Made by a program: the position numbers and the translations under genes. 64,000 nt of DNA, from contig LR746277.1 of assembly GCA_902729315.2 (NCBI GenBank), positions 866,001 to 930,000 of the forward strand, given 5' to 3'. The stretch is from Spirodela intermedia. Taxonomy: Eukaryota > Streptophyta > Magnoliopsida > Alismatales > Araceae. Within the stretch, counting starts at the first letter, position 1, and each line of letters begins with the position of its first letter. Shown here piece after piece: positions 1 to 11,268 of the stretch. The notes below the pieces were generated by a model. That model saw nothing but the letters and a program-made list of their open reading frames with translations. It was not told the DNA's origin and made no database searches.

Positions 1-3000
1 CATTAAAATTCATCAGGCAATTGACAATGGTACACTTAATTTGGTTGACAAGGTACGGGTAGATTTTCTGCTCCTGAAAACCAATATATTTGGCTTCTTT
101 GTAGTCACTTCCTATTATGGTGGCAGTTCTTTGAGATGCAACGACATGATGCTATTAAGGCTCTTGAGATATACAGAAGGGCAGTGCAACAGGTAATATC
201 TTCGTCTCTGTGGCCCAAAGGTACTTATGTATCATGTTAACTTCGTTCTCTATTTATCTTTTACATATAAGGCTGCTGCATGTGCAACCGTTCTTTATAT
301 TTTCCATGCTAGCTAGCTTATTAATGTAGTATTGTTACGGATATTAAGCATATAACGATAATAATTATATTAGCTTGCTCTTGAAAATTGTGTTGAGACT
401 TCGTCAGGATTTTATTGTGGCAGATAAAAGCATTGCCACAAAGCTTAAGACATCAATTTAATGGTCGAATTGACTTTTTGGCTTTTAGGGAGAGAGATTA
501 TCTGAATTTTATGAGGTGTGTAAAAGCATTGACATCCGACGGGGCGAAGGATTTCCCAAGATTCAGCAGGTCTCTGTGCTGTACTGATTTATTGAAATAT
601 TTCCGTTCATTTGTTGCAGAAACAAATTATCAGTGAAGAATTCTGCCATCCTAGTAACTAATTTTTTTTTCTAAATAATGATGCAGCCCACACCTTCATT
701 TCTCACTGCCATGGAGGAATATGTAAAGGACGCCTCACGAGCTCGGGTACTTTACAGAACTTTGCCATGACTTTCATACAATTGAACAGATAATTGTAGC
801 TCCAAATGCTCTTCTTTCTTTTCTCCATTCCCTTCACCTCCTTTCCTCGCTTATTTATTCTTCTGACAAGAGGAGAAGGCTGTCCCTGCGAGCGGTCAGT
901 GGCATGACGCAGCCTGTCCTTGCATGTGTGTGTGGGGGGCTGTGGTATGACAGGCCAGACCTCGAATGGCTTGCAGTCTTCTGGAGACGTTTGGTGTGGC
1001 TCCCACAAATAAAACTTCTAAGGCCAATTCTGCCATTTTGATGACTTAGAGATATGACTTTGATTTCTGCAGAAACCAAACTCAAGGCCGAATTCAGCCA
1101 CTGGAACTCGATTTTATAATTTTAGCTTTAGAATTTCTATTTTGGTCTTAAGATATTAAGAAGTCGAGCTAACTTTCTCCCTTGATTCTTAGCACCTGAT
1201 GGGCCTGTTTTTAAGTGTGCCTGGCCTTGCTCTTTGAGCATCCGCCCAAATTCAATGAAAATGCTCATAACTGGCACAGCCGGCTTAACTTATAAAAACG
1301 TTGCAGAGAAATTGGGGCAATGGGACCTCTGTTGAATTAATCCCTGCCGTTTTGCATCCTTCTTCCTTCTCTCTTGACATCTGAGCCATTTCTCATGTCT
1401 ATTTCATCAGGCAATAGATGACAAACCCAAAGTCTTGGCAATCGAATATAAGAAAGAACCAGAAGCACAGGAGCCACCAAAGGCTTCCTCCCCACCCCCA
1501 GAGCCGGCTGCTGAACCAGAGGATGATCAACTTCCAGTCCCAGTTCCAGAGCCGAGTGATCTGTTGGTAATATTCTTTCCGTAGTGCTCTGTCTTACGAT
1601 TGGTAGTTTCCAACTTAGGTTGCCAAGTCACTGCTTTCTGCATTGGATTCTCAGGGACTCAGTGACCCCAACCCAGATGCATCTGAACTAGACAAGAAGA
1701 ATGCTATGGCTCTTGCCATCGTCCCAGTTGGTAAGCAAGTAATGAATGCATGAGTCCTTGATGATTGCTGAGTGCTCAAAGCTTACACTTATGCTTCTAC
1801 TTTTTGATTGCAGATACTGCGACGAGCACCCCTTCTTCTTCGGGATCAAATCTTGGGCAGACGACCACCGGCTGGGAATTGGCACTCGTGACTGCCCCAA
1901 GCTCAAATGAGAGTGCTGCTGCTACAAGTAAACTGGTATGCTCCGCTCTCCACCGTAGTCTTGTTCACTTTTTCTCGTCAATTTAAATTGGAGACCTGTT
2001 AGGATTTAATCAGATTGAGCGGGACAAGTGAATCATATGGGTTTAAGTTCATGAGCCTACTCCACTCACTGCCAATTAGTTTTGTGTTGAGTTTTCCCAT
2101 TATTATTGTGTCGAGTGCATCAAATACTGTCTTGAATTTGTGCCTTATCTGTGTCATGAGGCCGATGTTTTAGAATTTTTGTCGTTGAATGAGATAATTA
2201 ATTCATGGGATTAAATATGTTGGGTAATTCCACTTTTTTAATTGATTTTGCATTTGATGGTTTCATTTTTTTTTTCATATGCTGCCAGTTATGTTCATGA
2301 GTTTGCGTCCTATTTGTTATCAACTTGTCAGAGCAATAAAGAAGTTGCCTTTTTCGTGAGGAGACATTAAAATATTATCCAATTGGACAATACAATTAGA
2401 CATATGGTCGTACTGTACCTAATATGAAATAGTTTTATGCTGGATGGTCCAATTCTGGTGTTACCAGGCTTCTTTTTCTTGAATACCATCCGCAGTATAA
2501 ATGCCCCCATGTTTATATTTCATCCCAACTCTTTGACGTAGTCTTTTTTGTTTTCAAATTTTCTGGGTAAGCTGGGAGGATCACAAGCTCTCACTGGGCA
2601 GTTCTTTTTTGTGTCTACTTACAACTCGTTGACTTTGAAATTTTCTTGTCAAATTTGCTATTTAGGCTGGGGGCCTCGACAAGCTCACACTGGACAGCTT
2701 GTATGACGATGCTATTCGACGGGCCAACCAGCCAACAAGCTACAACCCATGGGAGCCAATGCCTGCAGCTGGAGGCCCCCTGATGCACCAAGCGATGGCC
2801 CATGACCCCTTCTATGCCTCCAACTCCATCGCAGCCCCTCCCACCGTCCAGATGGCAGCCATGGCCCAGCAGCAGCAGGCCTTCATGATGCAGCAGCAGA
2901 TGATGATGATGGGCCAACAGCCGCACCAATCCTTTGCAAACCCATTCGGCAATCCTTATGCGGCGGTGCCCATGGCAGCTCCTCCATACAACCCCTTAAC

Positions 3001-3040
3001 CCATCCCCATGCTTCACACACCTACAGGGGCTTCATCTGA
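1..3040 (+). CDS. Clathrin assembly protein, AP180/PICALM1-like (ANTH domain), 5' end missing
   Basis: Partial gene entering from the left edge. Exons by frame and splice sites: 1-52, 127-192, 489-569, 687-746, 1411-1566, 1655-1730, 1814-1935, 2666-3040 (stop TGA). The first visible exons encode the end of the ANTH domain ([44 protein letters not shown]). A Pro/Glu-rich linker follows, then the conserved [13 protein letters not shown] and [13 protein letters not shown] blocks, the [18 protein letters not shown] helix and a Gln/Met-rich tail. ANTH proteins bind PI(4,5)P2 and help assemble clathrin coats at the plasma membrane and trans-Golgi. The tail has DPF (in HDPFYAS) and NPF (in NPFGNP) motifs, the usual adaptor and EH-domain ligands. 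It most resembles the plant PICALM1 group (At1g14910/At2g01600 type) from memory of the family. The N-terminal phosphoinositide-binding part lies outside the window. Confidence 0.93.
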
Positions 3041-3400
3041 TGGGAGGTTTTTGCTTCCAGATCTGAGGATAGCATTACAGAGGAGATGTGATGTGGTTTG
3101 TCCTTGGCCCTGCTCGATCAGTGTTTGAGAATTTGTTTGTATTAAGACGAGCTAGGTGCCATGTGCAGATAGATGGCAATTGGATTTATTCAACACACAG
3201 TAGAGGAAGCTGTGGAGTGGGGTTGATTGTTTCTGGGAAATGTATGTCCCTACAACAAGTGCTTGTAGAATTGTCTCTAAGGCCTTGAAGTCTCTTGGGA
3301 TCTCTGTAATATGTGGGTATTGGCTTTCTAGAGGATTTTGCATTTGCCTGTTTTCATGACCCCTAAGAAATAAATGATGGTTGCATTTGAAGATTGCCCT
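3041..3400 (+). promoter_or_regulatory. Probable 3' UTR of the clathrin assembly gene
   Basis: T-rich sequence follows the stop codon. An AAATAAA at 3368-3374 is a plausible plant near-upstream polyadenylation element. No cDNA is available, so the cleavage site is inferred only. Confidence 0.4.
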
Positions 3401-4051
3401 TTCATCCGTGGTTATCATTTGAAGATGAGCCAGTTATAGTGTGATAAATTTCCCTTTCAAGGAAATTTTTGGCAGAAATCTGTCTTCTTTCTCAAACCAT
3501 TAAGAAGCACGCAAGCTTTGTATGCAGATCCTGAAGATTCCCAATGGGTATTTGAAGTTTACATTAGAGGGTGAATTGCATCGTTTCAAACAAAATTAAA
3601 AATAAAATAAAACTGTGCAAATATGATCAAGCAGAAGACACTAAATTTTTTATTACGTTTTAATTTCATGCATATCAGAAAGATTACTGAAAAAATTGTT
3701 ATTTCCTTGGTTTCTCAAGCTATCAACTTGGCCTTCTTACACTTTCACAAGTTTTATGAATTAATTAATCAATATATTCAAATAAAATTAGAGAAATCCA
3801 ACTATTAATTTGGCCTCAGTGACGTTTGAGAGGAGCTCAAAGGGCTGGAGTGAATTAGATAGAGTAACTTGATTTCTTTTTAAGTTTGACGATAAATTTT
3901 TAAGTGCAGTGAAATTCTAAAGAGTCTCACATTCACTATTAAAAAAGGAGTAATTTTTCATTATTTTTCGTTGCAGGTTATCAGACAAAGATGTGAAGCT
4001 TAGTATAATATGGCAACACTTAAATCACATGAGCCAATTCATGTATTCCTT

Positions 4052-4054
<3 letters not shown>
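3401..4054. other. AT-rich intergenic spacer
   Basis: Low-complexity A/T-rich DNA between the clathrin gene and the retrotransposon nest. The short open frames (3623-3808 for example) show no recognisable domain. I see nothing functional here. Confidence 0.5.

Positions 4055-4113
<59 letters not shown>
4055..4113. repeat. (GA)n microsatellite
   Basis: An uninterrupted GA dinucleotide tract of about 59 bp at the left edge of the outer gypsy LTR. It creates a spurious Arg-Glu repeat in the plus-strand frame 3993-4412, which is not a gene. Confidence 0.97.
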
Positions 4114-4114
<1 letters not shown>

Positions 4115-4117
<3 letters not shown>

Positions 4118-5021
4118 ATGCCCACTTGTTAAACCTAAAGTAAATTTCTATGACAAGTCGTGGATGAATCCCTTGTTGGCGATTGACCATCAAAATAGCT
4201 TGTGGAAGCAGAAAGAAGATGGAGAGATCTTGGAGCAATGTGGCCTTTATTCTAGTTCAAGAATGTACAAAGAGAAGGGAGGAAAGACAAGGGGGAAGTT
4301 CAACTCACTGCCTCTCAATGCCTTTACTAAGCCGAGACCACCCTCTCTTTATAAGGAAGAGAGTGGGGTGACCCCTTCCTTAATTAGATGGGGTGCTCCC
4401 TTCTCTTACTGAACTTGTCCTCCCTAGATAGGACTTAGCCATGACCGGCCGTCCTCATTTGGATATTACCTTGTTTTGCTAGAGGATAATTATGGCATAT
4501 CAGACAAGCACTTTCATGATCGCAAATAGTGCAACCCCCATCAGCCACCCCAGCTTGTCCAAAACAAGTTGGATATCTCGTGGCAAATCTGCCTGTGCTG
4601 AGTGTATATTGCTCGTCATATGTCCATACACTATGCCTCTGCCGCCCGTCCATTGTGCGCGCTCACTGTGTGCCCACTATGCTCTCATATCATGCGCTCT
4701 CCCTCGCATGCTCTTTGCACGTCTACCGCATGCATTGCTTCATGTTGCTGCCATGCCACGCCACGTCACATTGTGCCGCACCATGCTATTAGTTAGTGAG
4801 ACCTACGAGAGCCTCTCCATACAATAGCAAACTCCATTGCCTATGTCACGTGCATTTGCACGCCCTTCATTCATTGCGATGCATATGGTGTTGGCTTGCA
4901 CGTGTTGTGCTATTGTGGTGTCCCCACAGCATATGCAAGTGCATCCGCATGCTTGGTTACTTAAGTGCGTGTTGAAGCCTTGTTGCAGGAACATTGCTCT
5001 ATGATGCTAAAGGCATGACAT
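4115..5021 (-). repeat. 3' LTR of the outer gypsy element
   Basis: Colinear with 23664-24545 over most of its length. Shared blocks include the segment around AGATGGAGAGATCTTGGAGC, the GACTTGTCCT stretch, CCTCATTTGGA, and the final GGCATGACA (GGCATTACA in the other copy). The right end at 5021 is well placed: read on the minus strand the LTR begins TGTCATGCC, directly preceded by the polypurine tract. The left end is approximate. Confidence 0.8.
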
Positions 5022-5030
5022 CCTCCCCTG
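5022..5030 (-). other. Polypurine tract of the outer gypsy element
   Basis: TCCTCCCCT on + is AGGGGAGGA on the coding strand, directly upstream of the LTR start TGTCATG. This is the position expected for the plus-strand primer of an LTR retrotransposon. Confidence 0.65.
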
Positions 5031-5049
5031 TTTACTAGATCTAATGTCC

Positions 5050-6330
5050 TTGTTGAAGCTTGAGTCTTGAGATATATTTCAATGAGATCCTCAAAATTAC
5101 TAAGAATTGACTTCACGTTCATGTATAACATCTTCCTCTAGTCTTCCTCACCACTTAACAAGATACAACTTGAATCACTTAACAAGATACAACTTGAATC
5201 ACTTGCCATGTTGACACAATAGGCCAACTGTTCTACCTTTGCTATAACATTGAATAGTCCATCATAACTAGATAACACCATTTGATGCTTTTCTGCACCT
5301 CAAGAAAGATAGAGATACATAGCATCAATTTATCATTAGCTTAGAACTCCATGTCATGTTTACCCTAATTTGTATTCTTTTTCATTCTATGAACCACATA
5401 CACCAATATCTCACATGCTTCCTTAATAAACTCCTCACATAATTTGAAATGGTGCATTGCAAGGCAATATAACACACCTTTTCTGCTTTATCAATTTTAG
5501 TAGTGTTAGTGAATGCTGACCCATTGTGAGCTCATATGGTGACTGCTCAATTATGAAGTTATGGTGCAGATTTTAGGAGAATTGTATCATGTAAAGCAAC
5601 TCAACCTAATTATCTTGATTTTTTATCATGTAATACCAGAAAAACTCTCACAAGCTATTAATCCACTTCGTCTGCCCATCCCTCAATCGATAAAGGTTTG
5701 TCAAAAACTTGAGTTAATGCTTTGATGTTATGAAAAGTTCAGATCAAATTTTTCATAGGGATTGAGTGTCCCAATCACCAGCAATGTCCTTATAAAGTCT
5801 CCACATTTTTACCACATTAGTGAAAAAGAGTCATGCCACTTTCTTTGTCAAATAGTCTATTTGTGTCAACACAAACACTACATACCTGGACAAGTGATCT
5901 ATCAAGAAAAAGATAAAGTCCTACTATGCCTTTAGTAACTTGACAATGAAATTTATGGAGATAAGACTCTCAAGGTTAGTTGAAAATGAAGAAGGGCTCC
6001 AATATGCCTACACCTTTTGCTTGTCTATCTTGCCTTGTTGGAAAAAAAAAAGCATAACACATTATTCTATATCTTGTTTCATACAAGGCCAGTAGTAAAT
6101 ATATACTAACAATGCCAACATAAACCATTAGCATGGGTGTTCTACTTATGGCACATTGTGTGCCTACTACAATAATTGTCACCACAACTTGTCAACATGT
6201 TGCACAACTAGTCACTATTTCCACATGTAGTACGTACTATCTTCAGCCTAAAAGTGGTGTATCATTCCATTCATTACACAGCATCAAATGTTTTAAGTAC
6301 TGTTTGTGCCATCAAATGCTTTGTTGAATT
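5050..6330 (-). pseudogene. Gypsy integrase and chromodomain remnant
   Basis: Minus-strand translation, with stops, gives successive integrase pieces. The zinc-binding region ends in YYWPCMKQDIE (family consensus FYWPGMRDDVE) near 6060-6110, followed by a KQKV-AYWSP segment near 6000 (consensus KAKPAGLLEPL). The catalytic core matches at DRSLVQVCSVCV and KNVVKMWRLYKDI (5750-5900). A degraded counterpart of the FHPQTDGQTERVN motif lies near 5660-5700. Nearer 5200-5400 is the YDGPFNV-type integrase C-terminal segment. At about 5080-5170 YLVKW and HEREVNS resemble a chromodomain (LVKW...WERE). No intact reading frame remains. Confidence 0.8.
5152..5199. repeat. 24-bp tandem duplication inside the gypsy 3' region
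   Basis: The unit CACTTAACAAGATACAACTT plus GAAT occurs twice head to tail (5152-5175 and 5176-5199). It duplicates eight codons of the decayed chromodomain approach and is a local replication slip in dead sequence. Confidence 0.9.
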
Positions 6331-8589
6331 TTTTTAACAATGTATGAATACAGGTTGCTACATGAATATATTAATGCAGCAAACCTTAACATGTAGTAAC
6401 ACTTTATATGTCATTCATGAAAAGAAAATCAATTACAATATTGAACTCATATCACGTAAAGACAATCATAGCCAAGATGAGAAGGATGAATCAAATAAAA
6501 AATTATTAGAATATTCCTCATATGCAAGAGAAATTTCATTGAACAAATTTGAATAGTCTGCACTTCATAATTCCTTTAATGAACGTTGTGAATAATATTA
6601 AACACATGTTTAATCAAAATTCTGTATTTTTAATTAGAATACTCATGAAGGGAAGTTAAATGTCTATCTTAATATCTTAAATTGAAAAAAAAGAATGAAA
6701 TGAATGACATCGTGAAGTCCTAAGAGTAAGGAATTAGATAGAGGAACTACTTTTCCATTCTCCTCCCATCACAAAAAAAATATCTAAAACCTCATGGAAA
6801 AAAAATTACTTGTTTAAATGGAAAAAAATGGGCAGTGTGAAAGCTCAAAAAGCTGACCCATTGGAAGAAAAGTGTTTATCTAGTCTCCTCTTGTCAAAAA
6901 AAAAATTGTGAGAAAATAACTTCTTGTCCTAACTATATTATTACTATAAATAAAGAGCTAAATAAACTTCAAATCATGAGGAACATGATTAAAAATTCTA
7001 GAATGAATATCATTCTTAATTTTTAGGTGTAAGTTATTAAACATTTAGTTACTTATATTTGCTGGTTATAAGTGTTGATTATATACAAAAAGGGATGTGA
7101 AATTTTCAATGTCATTTTGAGTAGTATCTAAATAATTGAAGTAAAATTTCACCACAAAAGCTTGTTATAAGAACATGATACATGTTTGAGACAAGTACTT
7201 CTATCTAAAACCATTTTTTATTGAAATATAACTCTTAATTCATAAATTATTTAATATTTCTATTGTTAAAGGATTAACAATGACATAAGTTTGGGAGTGT
7301 GATAACATGTCATTTTTATGTGATAAGTAATGAAAAATTAATATATTTACACCATTAGTTCATACTAAATTATATAACTTTAATGAGAAATAAAGTGGAT
7401 CAAATTTTAGATTAATTATGTAAAATGCATGCTTAATGTATGATTTATACATACTTTTATAGCATATTTATATTTTGAATATTCATCGATTATATGATAA
7501 TATGTTTCATTTGACATTTTTGCCTTCTATTATATCATTATTAGGCAAAAATTAAAATTTAATGGTTGTGATTCCTTTTTTTAGATAGAAATACTTTGTC
7601 CTGATTTTTGGTGATTTTTCATAGTATTTTCAGAATATGTGATCAGTTATAGGGCCATTATGAGCTCGTTAAGGGAACTCATTAAGCCCTATTTTATCAG
7701 TTTATTTAATTAAATTAAAATGATTCCCAAAATAGGTAGAAATGCATGAAAATGGCCAGAAATAAGTGTAAAATGGACAAAAAAATGCATGAAGAAATAA
7801 AAGTCGATTGTCACTAAAAATTAAACAATCTTTCAGCAAGTTGATTTCTCACTACTTGTGATTGATTCTAGGTCTAATGGGAATATTAAAACTTTGATTT
7901 ATGGGAAAAAAAGTAATGCATTTTCTTCTTCCTTCTGCCAAGTGACATATAGTGGCATTCTTTCAATTCTTTGTCAACTCCTCATGTCATTTTGCAATTT
8001 GAATATAATTTTCCTTCATTTTTTATTTTTTTTCTTCAATTCATCTTAGGTGATAGGTAGACGAATTGAGGAAATGATTGATTACTAGGATTTTTATTTA
8101 GGGTTACACTTGAATTTTTCTGTTCACCCAACCTTGAAAAAGATTATTGATTTTTAATTTATTTTCAGTTTCATTTTTTCAATCATCTTTTTGGTTGAAT
8201 TGATCATAAACTTAATTTAGATCCATAATCTTATTTTTTTCACATAGTATTTAGTATATCTCTTATTTTATTTAGTATTTATCTATTATTTTAATTTAGA
8301 TTAATTACTTCATGGTGAGAAGGGAAGGGAGGAGCTAGTTGGGGCTTATTAGGTACAAAACATCTATTTTATTCTTCCTCTCCATTGTTTCTTCCATTTT
8401 TCTTGTTTTTACTATTTAGAGAACAAAATATAATTATAATTTGAGTTGATATCTTCTTTGTAGATCGACGAACTCATTGCATTTACTTGCTTTATATTAA
8501 TGTGAATTTAGTTATATAAATTCTAAACTTAACATCTCTTAGTTTAACAAGTTAGAGACAATCAGCTCCTAGTTTCTAATTTTTGTTTT
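6331..8589. other. AT-rich unassigned stretch inside the retrotransposon nest
   Basis: About 2.2 kb, strongly A/T-rich with many homopolymer runs. I could not match any frame to pol domains, although the rest of the copia pol and of the gypsy RNase H should lie here. The short frames at 6344-6556 and 7858-8049 show no recognisable domain. It is probably decayed or deleted element sequence plus further unrecognised insertions. Confidence 0.5.
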
Positions 8590-9275
8590 AATAAAAATAC
8601 TTATATGAGGCATGTGTAATCATTAATAAAAGTGATGAATCATCTAACCCTTGAAATACTAGGGTGCATTGAAGGTCCCCAAATATCACTATGAGTGTGA
8701 TAAAAGTGTTCTAAGTTTCTTTCACAATTAATTGGAAATGAAGAACAACACATGTTTTTGTAAGTTCACACACACATTGCAAAACATGTTTTTTACACAT
8801 TGTCCTTGAAACAAAGAAGGATATATGATTTTCATTAGCTTGAAAGAGAAATGTCCTAGATGTCTATGGTAGAACATAAGTTGTCTAGTGTTGATGAAGT
8901 AGCCATAGACTTGAATGTTGAGCTCACCTTTGCTAAGTGAAGTTGGCATTACATTCACATAAGGTAAAGACTTTCATGTTAGCAAGTCCAATCTTTCAAT
9001 TTCTCACCTTGCCAAATATCATGCAAGTGTCACTAATACATAAGACATTAGATTTTACATCATATATTAGTTTCTTAATTGATATAAGGTTCATTCAAAG
9101 CTTAGGAATATATTAAAAAAATTTAAGTTCTTCATTTTTCTATTTTATGTCACCTATGCCAACTATTGTGAGTTGGGAGCCTTTCTAGTGGTCACTTTCC
9201 TAAAATCAAGGTAGGGGTCATACATGAGGAAATTATGCAATGTATTAGTCATATGGTCTGACACTTGAATGTACA
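8590..9275 (-). pseudogene. Copia protease, GAG-pre-integrase and integrase-core remnant
   Basis: Protease: SDHMTN survives from the DSGASDHMTN active-site block, though the catalytic Asp-Ser-Gly is lost. It is followed by GSQLTIVGIGDIK and IPKL-MNLISIKKL (consensus VPKLSCNLLSVSKL) and KIGLANMKVFTL. GAG-pre-integrase: MFYHRHLGHFSFKLMKIIYP (consensus LWHRRLGHPSF), then CNVCVNLQKHVLF near 8760. Integrase core: HSDIWGPS then FITFINDYTCL, which keeps the first catalytic Asp in the HSD motif. Internal stops are present. Confidence 0.82.
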
Positions 9276-9279
9276 ATCA

Positions 9280-10126
9280 ATGAGGCATAGAGGGAGTCAA
9301 AAGAGGAAACTAGACTAAAGGATGGAGAAAATTCACATAATTGAGTTGATGAACTTGAGGCCATTGTAGCCTTAGCTTCTCAAATTCTACCTTGAGTTTC
9401 TCTAGGTCATCTTTTCTATCAAGTCTCGTTCCTCAAGGTGCAAGGACGTGGGGATATAACAAGTAAGCACCAAAGTTCTCCTTAGTGAAGTTGCAGCTAC
9501 TACTCATAAGGTTCTCTTTCGTTTGGATAGGATTTGGAGGCTTTATTGTCCTTATGTTTGGAAACAAGTGCAAAACTATGTTTTGAGTTTTCAAGATTTG
9601 GCTTTTGACTTGATCAAATTTATGATTAAGTCCAATCAAAAATTTTGAAGTCTTATTTATTTTAGTATAACTCTATACACCATGGCTTCTTCTAAGCAAT
9701 TATTCTTCATTGGCTTATAATGGTCAATTTCTTGTCACAATCCCTCTAATTCATTGGCATATTCTGTTACTATTTTTGTACCTTGTACTAGACTCACAGC
9801 TTTCACCACTACTTGATAAATTTGTACTTTATCACTCTTCTTTGAGAAAGCTCAATGAACTTTCTCCATATATTTTTGATTGTAAGAATAAATAAAAAAA
9901 TTGCATGAAATGATGAAGTCATAGTGTTTCACAAGCATGTTTTAACTATTTCTTCAACTCTCCATAGATGACATTGTACATCATCAACATCAAGGGTAAA
10001 ATCAATTATGTGATTTAATTTTTCCTGTCTTGTCAAGAAAACTTCTATGTACTTGCACCATTGTAGCAAGTTCTTCCTATCCAATCTAAATTTGGCAAGA
10101 ATAAAGGGTAACTCTAAACATAGCAA
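9280..10126 (-). pseudogene. Copia gag remnant
   Basis: The open stretch 9929-10126 (minus) reads KFRLDRKNLLQWCKYIEVFL and HIIDFTL. This matches the LDRKNYLLWKAQMEDFL pattern of the copia gag (UBN2/retrotran_gag). Downstream pieces lie in other frames with stops. No zinc knuckle was confirmed. Confidence 0.65.
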
Positions 10127-10453
10127 AGATTACTTTGACACTAATTGTTTGCACATGAATGCTATGTCTAATACTTCAAACATAAGAAGAATTGTATTGC
10201 AAATAACTTTCTTGTTGTGTATAAATCCCTTTAACAAGTTTGTGCCAAAGAAAAAGATATGCTCTTAATAGTCTAAGGTAGAGCTTACGACCACAAGGGA
10301 GAGTCTTCCTTCTCCTAAAGTTTCAGAGGTAGAAAAAAATATGGAAGAACAACGAATAGTAAATTGAACTCACAAACAATAGTTCTTGGACTAGAAGAAT
10401 AGAATAGGTAAGTGACTCTAAAAGTAGATAATTGGAATGATCTTACTTGACAA

Positions 10454-10690
10454 GTTTTGATCCCATGTTGTTGGAAGTTACTATGTTCATGCGAGAAAGA
10501 AGGAAATACTTGAACATCTCATTCTATTGATTCATCAAATATCTCAAACTTCTTATATTCTGAGGGAGATTTACTCATGTGGGTCTAAGAATGTTACATA
10601 TTAAATCTGTCTCATAAAGACATTTCCATAAGAGAAAGGACATAAAAACATATGCAACAACATAAAGAATATTATTAAAATTATTAGACA
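10454..10690 (-). repeat. Candidate 5' LTR and primer-binding site of the copia element
   Basis: On + the segment GTTTTGATCCCA (10454-10465) is a decayed complement of the initiator-tRNA-Met site (TGGTATCAGAGC). It is followed at once by TGTTGTTGGAAG. Read on the minus strand the repeat runs from TGTCTAATAA to CCAACAACA, giving TG...CA ends and about 225 bp. The partner LTR was not found. Confidence 0.55.
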
Positions 10691-10691
10691 T

Positions 10692-11263
10692 ATTCACTCT
10701 TAGTGTGCTCCCTTCTTTAACTTGTTTCTCAAGAGTGATGTCAACTTAGAGTGACCCCTCATTAACTTCTAATAATAAGTCATTGAGGAATGCCTTGAGC
10801 ACTAGGATGCAAATGGTTATCAACCAACCCTTGATTGCTCCGATCTTTACCTAATCCATCTACACATCATCTAGTCGTACCAAATGATTAATGAACATTA
10901 TTTTCTCCAATGCAAAACCATAGTTGGCTGAATTAAGGTAGAGCTGATGTTCTCTTGACTTCTTCAAAGCCATCTGAATGTGCTGCTCATACATATGCAC
11001 ACAATTGAATTATAAATCAAAATATTATATAAGCATATCACAATAAACTTATAAGAAATTCTTGGAACAAATATGAGCATGTAGAATGTGGCTTACATGT
11101 TGGTGAGACTGAATGACACCATCATGAACTAGTATGATCTATATTGTATCACATATGTGATATTTGCCTTATTCACTTAACGATACCTACTCTTTATGCC
11201 TATTTTAGAAAAGTAACTCACTTCTCTTAAAAAGTTAAATAGCTCTTCAATATTTTCCATAAG
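10692..11263 (-). pseudogene. Gypsy RT (C-terminal part) and RNase H entry
   Basis: Minus-strand translation continues the RT domain exactly where the inner element split it: ENIEELFNFLREVSYFSKIG (consensus ..LFDQLGGARYFTKLD), IQYRSY, VSFSLTNM (consensus MPFGLTNAP) and CLYNILIYN (consensus YLDDIVIYS, so both catalytic aspartates are lost). Then come YEQHIQMALKKSREHQLYL, YGFALEKI and KIGAIKGW. Homology fades where the copia LTR starts at 10690. Confidence 0.85.
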
Positions 11264-11268
11264 GTACT
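11264..11268. repeat. Target-site duplication GTACT (left copy)
   Basis: GTACT precedes the left LTR and is repeated exactly at 18828-18832 after the right LTR. Five bases is the usual gypsy integrase duplication. Removing the element and one copy rejoins the outer gypsy RT reading frame region. Confidence 0.85.

Larger units (their letters stand above)
8590..10690 (-). mobile_element. Ty1/copia element (minus), truncated or unresolved at its left side
   Basis: A second element of different superfamily embedded in the gypsy. Read right to left: a candidate 225-bp LTR (10466-10690), a primer-binding-site-like segment (10454-10465), gag (10126 to about 9280), protease (about 9270-8960), GAG-pre-integrase (8958-8728) and the start of the integrase core (8740-8600). 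It follows directly after gypsy RT/RNase H sequence ending near 10691, so it inserted into the gypsy. RT, RNase H and the 3' LTR were not found, so the left boundary is only where recognisable homology ends. Confidence 0.78.

Noticed and set aside
3993-4412. 139-codon plus-strand frame with a long Arg-Glu repeat
   Set aside because: Translation of a GA microsatellite running into the gypsy LTR; no domain and no gene context.
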